This document shows positions 6,050-12,385 of a stretch of 13,665 nt of DNA, in pieces. Source of the DNA: Rhodospirillales bacterium. GTDB taxonomy: Bacteria; Pseudomonadota; Alphaproteobacteria; Acetobacterales; Acetobacteraceae. Each line of letters starts with the position of its first letter. Position 1 is the stretch's first letter. The position numbers and the translations under genes are program-made. The stretch spans positions 1-13,665 of the forward strand of contig JAGXAV010000015.1 of NCBI GenBank assembly GCA_018971455.1. The letters run 5' to 3'. Below the pieces are notes generated by a model. It worked only from the letters and a program-made list of their open reading frames with translations, did no database searches and was not told the origin of the DNA.

Positions 6050-7126
6050 ATGAGATCGAAGTCCGCCACGGGGCCGCCGCCCGCCGCCGACGGCCACGAA
6101 CGGCAACGCCGAACCGTCGGCCTGCGCGATGTCGCGCGGATGGCCGGCGTATCCACGGCGACGGTATCGCGCGCCCTGAACGCGCCGGAGCGGGTTTCCG
6201 CCGCGTTGCGTGAGCGCGTGGCGGCAGCCTCCGCCAGGCTGGCCTGGGTGCCGGACGCCGCCGCCCGGGCGCTCGCGACCCGCCGCAGCGGCGCGATCGG
6301 TGCCGTCTTCCCAACGCTGTCTCACGGCGATTTCGCGCGGGCCGCGGAAGCGCTTCAGGGGGAGCTGACGGGACACGGCTATGCGCTGCTGCTGGCATGC
6401 TCGCATTACGACCTGGCGCACGAGCACCTGCTGGTCCGCCAGTTCGTCGAGCGCGGCGTCGATGCGGTCGTGCTCGTCGGGAACGCCCATGATCCGCAAA
6501 CCATCGACCTGCTCGAGCGCCGCGGCGTGCCCTATGTGAAGACGTTCAACCACGACCCCGAATGGCGACACCACTCCGTCGGGCCGGACAACCGGCGCGC
6601 GATGCACAGCCTGACGCGCTATCTTCTTCGCCTCGGGCATCGCCGTTTCGGCCTCATCGCGCAATCGTCGCGCAACAACGACCGCGCGGCCGCGCGCCTG
6701 GAAGGGGTTCGCGCCGCCTTGTCGGAAGAGGGCCTGTCCGTCCGTCCGCAGCATTTTGTCGAGGGGCGCTGGAGCATTGCCGAAGGGCGGGCGCTGTTCG
6801 AACGGATCATCGAGAAACGCCCCTGGCCCACCGCCATCATCTGCGGCAACGCCTATCTCGCCGTCGGCGCCGTGCTGGAAGCCACGCGGCGCGGGATCGC
6901 GCTGCCGGACGAGATGTCGATCGTCGGCTACGACGACATCGAGATCATGCAGGAGCTGCCGGTGCCGATCACCACGCTGCGGGTTCGCAGCGACGAGGTC
7001 GGCCGCGTCGCCGCGGCCTATGTCGTGGACCTGCTCGCCGGCCGTCAGCCCTCGACCGCGCTCGAATGCGAGGTGGAGATCATCGAGCGATCGTCCTCCG
7101 GTCCGGCACCCCGCGCCAGCCGATGA
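6050..7126 (+). CDS. LacI-family transcriptional regulator (regulator 2)
   Basis: A 358-residue LacI/GalR-type regulator paralogous to regulator 1. The helix-turn-helix (about 24-44, VGLRDVARMAGVSTATVSRA) is followed by the hinge (PDAAARALATRR) and the ligand-binding domain, with HHSVGPDNRRAMHSLTRYLL, PTAIICGNAYLAVGAV and SIVGYDDIEI. Both regulators carry Thr-Ala then Arg at the recognition-helix positions that set operator specificity in this family, so their operators should look alike. The start is uncertain. ATG 6050 is preferred for GGAG five bases upstream and for a short tail before the helix-turn-helix. In-frame ATGs at 6014 and 5987 would add 12 or 21 residues. It is divergent from the Gfo/Idh gene across an operator, which suggests that this is its target and that it regulates itself. 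The inducer is unknown. Confidence 0.92.
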   Translation: MRSKSATGPPPAADGHERQRRTVGLRDVARMAGVSTATVSRALNAPERVSAALRERVAAASARLAWVPDAAARALATRRSGAIGAVFPTLSHGDFARAAEALQGELTGHGYALLLACSHYDLAHEHLLVRQFVERGVDAVVLVGNAHDPQTIDLLERRGVPYVKTFNHDPEWRHHSVGPDNRRAMHSLTRYLLRLGHRRFGLIAQSSRNNDRAAARLEGVRAALSEEGLSVRPQHFVEGRWSIAEGRALFERIIEKRPWPTAIICGNAYLAVGAVLEATRRGIALPDEMSIVGYDDIEIMQELPVPITTLRVRSDEVGRVAAAYVVDLLAGRQPSTALECEVEIIERSSSGPAPRASR

Positions 7127-7181
7127 CAGGGTGCCATGCCGTCGCGGCGCGCGACGCGGAGCCGGTCCCGCCGTCCGGCCC

Positions 7182-7871
7182 CTATGTCGCCCCGCCGGCC
7201 GCCAGGCTGAGCTGGAGCGCATAGATCCCGCGCCGGCTGCCGGGCCTGGTTCCGGCCTGCATCAGGGCCGCATCCGACGCCGCCCCCTCGCGCGCCTGGC
7301 GCAGCGAGGCGGCATCGATGGCCTCGAACAGAAGGATCCAGTCCGCAACCTCGTCCCGTCCCTGCCGCAGCGCCGTCTCCGCCGTCCCCGTCGCGCTGTC
7401 CGCGGGACGCCCCCGCAGCAGGTGCGCCGCCGTGATCCCGGGTGCGGCCAGCAGCTTTCGCAGCACACCCGCCTCCATCGCCCCCTGGTAGCCGGCAGGA
7501 TCGGCGATGGCGGATTCAAGCCGGATCGTTTCGATGGCCCCCCCCTCACCCGCGCCGAGGCTCAGGGCGACATCGCAGACGGTCCGGCTGGTGTTGCGGA
7601 ACTGCGCGATGACGCGGCGGGTCCATGGTGTCGGATCGTTCAGGCGCGCCAGATAAGCGGGCGATTTGAGAACGGCGGGCGATACGGTCTCGTAGAAATT
7701 GAAATAGGCCGGCGAGCCCTCGATCGCCCCGTAGCGCCGCGCGCGCAGAAAGCCAGGGACGGAGATTCGCTCCGGAATATGCTCTCGCACATGCCAGGCC
7801 GCGAATTCCGCATCCTCGCCGGGCGCGATATCGTTCCAGATGGCGAGCACGCCGGCTCCGAGCAATGTCAT
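7182..7871 (-). CDS. Uncharacterised two-domain dimeric alpha-beta-barrel protein
   Basis: A 229-residue soluble protein of unknown function. The N-terminal half has the pattern HVREHIPERISVPGFLRARRY (27-47), then PAYFNFYE. This HxxEHxPER...PGF arrangement resembles EthD-type and other ferredoxin-like alpha-beta-barrel proteins found in catabolic clusters. The C-terminal half (about 115-229) appears to repeat the beta-alpha-beta layout (GITAAHLLRG, ADWILLFEAI, RGIYALQLSL), so two tandem barrel domains are likely. The ATG at 7871-7869 shares its first base with the last base of the upstream MaoC stop codon (TGATG), which implies coupled translation. It converges on regulator 2, with 55 bases between the stops. 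The barrel assignment is by pattern; enzymatic function is not claimed. Confidence 0.75.
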   Translation of the reverse strand: MTLLGAGVLAIWNDIAPGEDAEFAAWHVREHIPERISVPGFLRARRYGAIEGSPAYFNFYETVSPAVLKSPAYLARLNDPTPWTRRVIAQFRNTSRTVCDVALSLGAGEGGAIETIRLESAIADPAGYQGAMEAGVLRKLLAAPGITAAHLLRGRPADSATGTAETALRQGRDEVADWILLFEAIDAASLRQAREGAASDAALMQAGTRPGSRRGIYALQLSLAAGGAT

Positions 7872-8332
7872 CAGCTTTCCGCCGTCAATTTCTTCGCCCA
7901 GCGCATCACGTGGCGGCCCACCGCGACGATTTCGTCGTGCTGGTTGACGGCCTCCATGTCGGCGAGGCTGCGGCCACGCTGCTTGTCCACCTCCACGACA
8001 CGATAATGCACCGTCACCGTATCGCCGAACCGGACCGGCTTCAGGAACCGGATCTTGTCATAGCCGGCGGAAACCGGGAAGTCGGCCAGCCCCTCCCGAT
8101 GGATCACATGGGCGATGCTGATCGTCGAGACGGTGGACATGAAGCCGACGATGAGCGCGCCGTGCGCGATGCGCCCGCCGAGATTCGACTTGGTCTTCAT
8201 GTACTGGTCGTTCACATGCGTGTCGCTGAAATCCCCGGTGATTCCCGCGAAAAGCGTGACATCGGTCTCCCCGACGGTCTTGGCGAACGTATAGTGCTGC
8301 CCGACCTCGACATAATCCAACCCCGACTGCAT
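7871..8332 (-). CDS. MaoC-family (R)-specific enoyl-CoA hydratase-like protein
   Basis: A 153-residue single-hotdog MaoC-type protein, the usual length for (R)-specific enoyl-CoA hydratases. These reversibly hydrate a trans-2-enoyl-CoA (or a related mesaconyl or methylmalyl-type CoA). The hydratase motif FAGITGDFSDTHVND (28-42) has Asp34 and His39 at the Asp-x4-His spacing of the catalytic pair, and GGRIAHGAL (52-60) is the conserved follow-up motif. The ATG at 8332 has Shine-Dalgarno AGGAGG (8347-8342) nine bases upstream. It is first in a leftward pair with the barrel-domain protein, overlapping it by one base, and divergent from a CoA-transferase. The trio therefore probably handles a CoA-activated carboxylic acid. 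The exact acyl-CoA is unknown. Confidence 0.88.
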   Translation of the reverse strand: MQSGLDYVEVGQHYTFAKTVGETDVTLFAGITGDFSDTHVNDQYMKTKSNLGGRIAHGALIVGFMSTVSTISIAHVIHREGLADFPVSAGYDKIRFLKPVRFGDTVTVHYRVVEVDKQRGRSLADMEAVNQHDEIVAVGRHVMRWAKKLTAES

Positions 8333-8566
8333 CCGCGCATGCCTCCTCGGCAGGTGTTCATTGCGTTATCGTAGCGCCGAGCCGCCGCTCCCCGGTGGTG
8401 ACCGGGCAGCCATGTCGCGCCCGTGACCACCGCTTCGTCCATGCCGCATGGACCCGCCCCGTCCGGCGCCCTCTCCCAGGCCCGCATTGCTTGGCGGTTA
8501 CACTTCGGGCTGCCTCGCCCCATGTCAAGCATTCTTTGGGCTGGCTTGATGCCATCCGGCCGCATA

Positions 8567-8580
8567 TGTAACCGGTTGCA
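8567..8580. promoter_or_regulatory. LacI/GntR-type palindrome upstream of the CoA-transferase
   Basis: TGTAACCGGTTGCA is a palindrome with one mismatched pair (TGTAACC / GGTTGCA). It fits the LacI-family TGtAAnCGnTTnCA frame with central CG, but its inner bases ACCGGT differ from the other sites in the window, so a different family member may bind it. It ends 20 bases before the ATG at 8601, and could also affect the divergent MaoC unit. The rest of this 268-base intergenic region (8333-8600) shows no promoter I can assign. Confidence 0.5.
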
Positions 8581-8600
8581 CACGCGAAGGATCCCGCCCC

Positions 8601-10190
8601 ATGCAGGTCATCACAGCCGAACAGGCCGCGGCACTGGTCCAGCCCGGCGACAATATCCTGGTCAGCGGCTCCGGTGGCGGCCACGCGGTGCCTGAGCGGA
8701 TCCTGGAGGCGGTCGAGGCGCGTTTCCTGCAATCCGGGCAACCGCGCGACCTCTGCCTGATCCATGTTGTGGGCCTGGGCGACCGCGTGACCAAGGGCGC
8801 CGCGCGCTTTGCGCATCCGGGCATGCTGCGCCGCAGTATCACGAGCGCCCTGATCGACAGCCCGCCGCTGATCGACCTGGCGCTGCGCGATGCCTTCGAA
8901 TCCTATACGCTGCCGCAAGGCGTGCTGTCGCAGATCATGCGTGACATGGCGGCGGGCCGCCCGGGCTTGATCACGCGAACGGGCCTGCACACTTTCGTCG
9001 ACCCTCGCCACGGCGGCGGCCGGCAGAGTGCCAGCGCGCGCGAGGATCTCGTCGAGCTGATGGAGATCGACGGCGAGGAATGGCTTCGCTTCAAGCCGTT
9101 TCCGCTCGATGTCGTGTTCCTGCGCGGAACCACCGCGGATGAGGATGGCAACGTCACCATGGAACACGAGGCCGTGCCCTGCGAAATGATATCCTGCGCG
9201 CAGGCAGCGCGCCGCCAGGGAGCCGCCGTCGTCGTCCAGGTGAAGCGGCTTGCGCGCCGGGGCACGCTGCCGCCGCGCCTCGTGAAAATTCCCGGCATTC
9301 TCGTCGATTATATCGTGGTCGATCCGGCACAGCGGCAGACCTACCATACCGACCACAACCCAAGCTATGCGGGCGAACTCAGGGTGCCGACGGAAGGGTT
9401 TCGCCGGTTGGAATTCGATCATCGCAAGATCATCGCCCGCCGCGCGGCGATGGAACTCGTTCCCGGCGCGATCTGCAATCTTGGTGCGGGCATCAGCACC
9501 GGCATCTCGGCGATCGCGGCGGAGGAGGGCATTCTCGATCTGATCGTTCTGACGAACGAGCAGGGCTTCATCGGCGGCGCGCCGCTGACGGGCCCGGACT
9601 CGGGTGCCGCGCAGAATTACGACGCGATGGTAGATCAGCCATACCAGTTCGATTTCTATGATGGCGGCGGCCTCGATGTTGCTTTTCTCTCCGCGGCCGA
9701 AGTCGACCCCGCGGGCAATGTGAATATCAGCCGATTCGCCTCGAAGATCGTCGGGATCGGCGGCTTCATCAACATCAGCCAGAATGCCCGCAAGGTCGTG
9801 TTCAGCGGCACCTTCAGCGCCGGAGGGTTGCAGGTCGCCTGCGGCAACGGCGCGTTGCAAATCATCTCGGAAGGTCGGCACAGCAAATTCGTGAGCCGGA
9901 TCGAGCAGGTTTGTTACAATGCACAGCTCGCGGAAACGGAGGGGCGAATCGCATTGTTCGTCACGGAACGCGGGGTGTTTCGGTCCCGCGGCGGCAGGCT
10001 GGAACTGATCGAGATTGCACCTGGCATCAATCTTGAACGCGACATTCTCGACCGGATGGCATTCCGGCCCGAGGTGAGTTCCGATCTCAAGCTCATGGAT
10101 CAGCGCCTCTTTGAACCTGGCCCGATGGGCCTGCGCGCCGATCTCGACAGGATCGCACGGCACGGCCGGTATCCGCGGCGGACCGTCTAA
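8601..10190 (+). CDS. Fused two-domain acyl-CoA:carboxylate CoA-transferase (YdiF/propionate CoA-transferase type)
   Basis: A 529-residue class I CoA-transferase in which the alpha- and beta-type subunits are fused, as in YdiF and propionate CoA-transferase. It would move CoA from acetyl-CoA or a similar donor to a carboxylate, activating it for catabolism. The N-terminal domain begins with ITAEQAAALVQPGDNILVSG and contains DVVFLRGTTADEDGN (170-184). The C-terminal domain has GAGISTGISAIAAEEG (295-310) and the catalytic-type Glu320 in VLTNEQGFIGGAPLTG, then DPAGNVNISRF and the family C-terminus MDQRLFEPGPMGLR. The ATG at 8601 has GAAGGA nine bases upstream. It is divergent from the MaoC/barrel pair and has a palindromic operator candidate upstream. 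Substrate could be acetate, propionate or a short branched or hydroxy acid. The gene appears intact. Confidence 0.93.
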   Translation: MQVITAEQAAALVQPGDNILVSGSGGGHAVPERILEAVEARFLQSGQPRDLCLIHVVGLGDRVTKGAARFAHPGMLRRSITSALIDSPPLIDLALRDAFESYTLPQGVLSQIMRDMAAGRPGLITRTGLHTFVDPRHGGGRQSASAREDLVELMEIDGEEWLRFKPFPLDVVFLRGTTADEDGNVTMEHEAVPCEMISCAQAARRQGAAVVVQVKRLARRGTLPPRLVKIPGILVDYIVVDPAQRQTYHTDHNPSYAGELRVPTEGFRRLEFDHRKIIARRAAMELVPGAICNLGAGISTGISAIAAEEGILDLIVLTNEQGFIGGAPLTGPDSGAAQNYDAMVDQPYQFDFYDGGGLDVAFLSAAEVDPAGNVNISRFASKIVGIGGFINISQNARKVVFSGTFSAGGLQVACGNGALQIISEGRHSKFVSRIEQVCYNAQLAETEGRIALFVTERGVFRSRGGRLELIEIAPGINLERDILDRMAFRPEVSSDLKLMDQRLFEPGPMGLRADLDRIARHGRYPRRTV

Positions 10191-10283
10191 CGCGGCGGCC
10201 GAACATTCCAACGGTGCGGTGGCCGGCGGTTCGCCGCAGCCGGGCGGTCATGCGCGCGGCGCGGGCGAGCCGAGCAGCGGGGC

Positions 10284-10444
10284 GTGCCGGCACTAACGGC
10301 GGCGGGCACGGCGATCGAACAGGCGGTGGACGCGGTATTGCGGGCCGCGCCTCGCGCACGCGCGACCTTGGCGGCACGACGGGCACGGAGGCGTTCGGCG
10401 CCAAGGTGGCCGGAGCCGTCGCCCTCAGCACTCCACCCAGTTGA
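10284..10444 (+). pseudogene. Degraded C-terminal fragment of an isopropylmalate/tartrate dehydrogenase-family gene
   Basis: In one plus-strand frame GTAIEQAVDAVLR (about 10305-10343) is followed, after a frame change near 10341-10345, by SRTRDLGGTTGTEAFGAKV (about 10352-10408), ending at a TGA at 10442-10444. A helix AIEqAV-x-AVL followed by RTxDLGGtxxTxefgxxV is the characteristic C-terminus of NAD-dependent isopropylmalate, tartrate and D-malate dehydrogenases. No N-terminal part or start is present upstream: 10191-10283 directly follows the CoA-transferase stop and holds nothing I recognise. It is therefore a relic rather than a gene. Its end overlaps the 3' end of the opposing serine dehydratase gene (10425). 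The identification is by motif only. Confidence 0.5.
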
Positions 10445-11792
10445 CGGCAAGGCCACCGAGCGAGGTCTCCTTGTATTTGTGGCTCATGTCGCGCCCGGTC
10501 TCGCGCATCGTGGCGATGACGGAATCGAGACTGACGCGGTGCGAGCCGTCACCGCGCAGGGCCAGCGATGCGGCATTGACGGCCTTCACGGCGCCGAAGG
10601 CATTGCGCTCGATGCAGGGGATCTGAACCAGGCCGCCAATCGGGTCGCAGGTCATGCCGAGATGGTGCTCCATGGCGATCTCCGCCGCGTTCTCGATCTG
10701 CTCGTTGCTCCCGCCGAGGGCGGCGCACAGCCCGGCCGCGGCCATCGAGGACGCAACACCGACCTCGCCCTGGCAGCCAACCTCGGCGCCCGAGATCGAG
10801 GCATTCATCTTGAAGAGCGCGCCGATCGCCGTCGCCGTCAGCAGAAAGACGTCGATCCCCTCCGCGCTCGCATCGCGCACATGGTCGCGGTAATAGCGCA
10901 GCACCGCCGGCATCACGCCCGCCGCGCCATTGGTCGGCGCCGTCACCACGCGCCCGCCGGCGGCATTCTCCTCATTGACCGCCATCGCATAGACCGAGAG
11001 GAAATCCATCACCGCATGCTCGGTGCGCGCGTTCGAGCCGCGCTCGGCCTGGAGCTGGGCGAAGATGCCCGCCGCGCGGCGTTTGACCTTCAGCCCGCCG
11101 GGCAATTCGCCGCTGCGCCCGAGGCCCCGGTCGAGGCAGGCGAACATCGCCTCGCGCACGCGCGTCAGATACGCGCCAACCTCCTCCGCCGGCCGCCACG
11201 CGCACTCATTGGCGAACGTCATCTCGGCGATGGTGCGCCCGCTGCGCGCGCCGGCCTGCAGCAGGTCGAGGCTGTTGGCAAAGCGATAGGGCACGCTCGC
11301 GGCCGTCGCGGCCGGGCCCGCCGTGCCCCCCTCGCGCAGGACGAACCCGCCGCCGATCGACAGCCATCGCTGCGCGAAGATCGCGCCGCCGTCTGCGTCC
11401 AGCGCACGGAAGGCCAGCGTGTTGGGGTGCTGCGGCGGGCGCGTCGTGGTGTCGAGGATGATGTCGCGCGCGGCGTCGAAGGGAATGCGCGCATCACCAA
11501 GCCGGATCGGTTCGCCGCCGCGCGCGCCCGCCCACAGCACGTCCGCCCGGTCGGGGTCGAGCGTATCGGGTGCGGCGCCCATCAGGCCAAGCGTGGTCGC
11601 CATGTCGGTCGCGTGGCCGCGCCCGGTCCAGGCGAGCGATCCGTAGAGCGTGGTTTCGAGGCGCGCCGTGCGGTCCGCCAGGCCCGCGGCGAGCAGAGCC
11701 TCGCGGAACGCACCCGCCGCGATCATCGGCCCGACAGTATGCGACGAGGACGGCCCGAGGCCGATCTTGAACAGGTCGAAAACACTGATCAT
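10425..11792 (-). CDS. sdaA: L-serine dehydratase (L-serine ammonia-lyase), iron-sulfur type
   Basis: A 455-residue single-chain [4Fe-4S] L-serine dehydratase that deaminates L-serine to pyruvate and ammonia in the cytoplasm. The N-terminal beta domain starts [21 protein letters not shown], the family hallmark. The alpha domain has [16 protein letters not shown] (280-295). Cys340 ([11 protein letters not shown]), Cys382 (GMTCDPIGG) and Cys393 (IPCIERN) are the cluster ligands. The protein ends NWVEC, so Cys455 is the terminal residue, matching the tail-in-mouth fourth ligand described for the Legionella enzyme. The ATG at 11792 is chosen because ISVFDLFK is the conserved N-terminus; the frame is open further upstream but runs antisense-like through soxG. 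It lies 11 bases after soxG in one leftward operon. With sarcosine oxidase and a serine hydroxymethyltransferase it would complete sarcosine-to-pyruvate conversion. Confidence 0.96.
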   Translation of the reverse strand: MISVFDLFKIGLGPSSSHTVGPMIAAGAFREALLAAGLADRTARLETTLYGSLAWTGRGHATDMATTLGLMGAAPDTLDPDRADVLWAGARGGEPIRLGDARIPFDAARDIILDTTTRPPQHPNTLAFRALDADGGAIFAQRWLSIGGGFVLREGGTAGPAATAASVPYRFANSLDLLQAGARSGRTIAEMTFANECAWRPAEEVGAYLTRVREAMFACLDRGLGRSGELPGGLKVKRRAAGIFAQLQAERGSNARTEHAVMDFLSVYAMAVNEENAAGGRVVTAPTNGAAGVMPAVLRYYRDHVRDASAEGIDVFLLTATAIGALFKMNASISGAEVGCQGEVGVASSMAAAGLCAALGGSNEQIENAAEIAMEHHLGMTCDPIGGLVQIPCIERNAFGAVKAVNAASLALRGDGSHRVSLDSVIATMRETGRDMSHKYKETSLGGLAVNWVEC

Positions 11793-11803
11793 GCGCGGGT
11801 CCG

Positions 11804-12385
11804 TCAGAGCGGCGGCGCGCGGCGCGCCGCCTCGTCGAGATGGTTCACGACATACTGGGCGAAGGAGCGCCCCACCTCGACGTGATAGCGCAGCGCCCCC
11901 CGCCGCCAGAGCACGATCTCGCTCTTGGCGAACAGGGTGCGGCTCGCCATGCCGACCGGGAAGGCCTGGTCGCGCAGATCGAGCGGGCAGCCGGCATTGA
12001 GCGCCCGCGCCGCCAGCGGCCCCGCGAGGTCGAGGCCGATCTGACGCTGCGACACATCCACCAGGCTGTGCGGATGCATGCTGAGCGCCGCGACCAGGCC
12101 GCGCTCCAAATCCGCCGGCGGCTCGCCCTCGCCGACCAGCAGCCATTCATCGGGCCCGAGCCACAGCGCCGCCCTCGCGGCACCGCTGCCGGCGGGGCCG
12201 AGCCTCGCCGGCAGTGCCACGCCGAAGGCGGCACCCGCGGCGGTGCGCGCCGCCGCGTCGCCGCGCAGAATGAAGCGCGCGGCGGCCGGCGCGAGGCCGA
12301 GCGTGAAGCTTGCGCCACCCGGCAGGCGCTGGCCGTCGAGCGGGCCGCGCCGCGCGACCGCGGTGGTGGAGGGCGGGCTAGGCAT
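11804..12385 (-). CDS. soxG: Sarcosine oxidase gamma subunit
   Basis: A 193-residue protein matching the gamma subunit of heterotetrameric sarcosine oxidase, a structural subunit of the complex that oxidises N-methylglycine to glycine with tetrahydrofolate-bound C1 transfer. Family features visible are ALWLGPDEWLLVGEG (about 92-106), HSLVDVSQRQIGLDLAGP (105-122 region), LNAGCPLDLRD, and the C-terminal YHVEVGRSFAQYVVNHL. The ATG at 12385 has GAGGGGGGAG seven bases upstream, inside the end of soxA, and overlaps the soxA stop codon region by eight bases (ATGCCTAG), indicating coupled translation. The order soxA-soxG then sdaA is a common arrangement in alphaproteobacteria and supports the assignment. 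Confidence 0.93.
   Translation of the reverse strand: MPSPPSTTAVARRGPLDGQRLPGGASFTLGLAPAAARFILRGDAAARTAAGAAFGVALPARLGPAGSGAARAALWLGPDEWLLVGEGEPPADLERGLVAALSMHPHSLVDVSQRQIGLDLAGPLAARALNAGCPLDLRDQAFPVGMASRTLFAKSEIVLWRRGALRYHVEVGRSFAQYVVNHLDEAARRAPPL

Noticed and set aside
7141-7155. Small hairpin GTCGCG-GCG-CGCGAC between regulator 2 and the barrel-protein gene
   Set aside because: The stem is only six base pairs with no T tract, and such palindromes are frequent at this GC content. It was not strong enough to call a terminator.
8358-10211. 617-codon open frame on the minus strand opposite the CoA-transferase
   Set aside because: It is an antisense shadow caused by high third-position GC. Its translation is Arg/Ala/Asp/His-rich with no family motif, while the plus strand encodes a complete, motif-rich CoA-transferase.
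10284-11885. 533-codon open frame on the plus strand across the serine dehydratase gene
   Set aside because: The part after about 10444 is antisense to sdaA, whose motifs and cluster cysteines are intact. Only the first 160 bases carry a recognisable signal, reported as a dehydrogenase relic.
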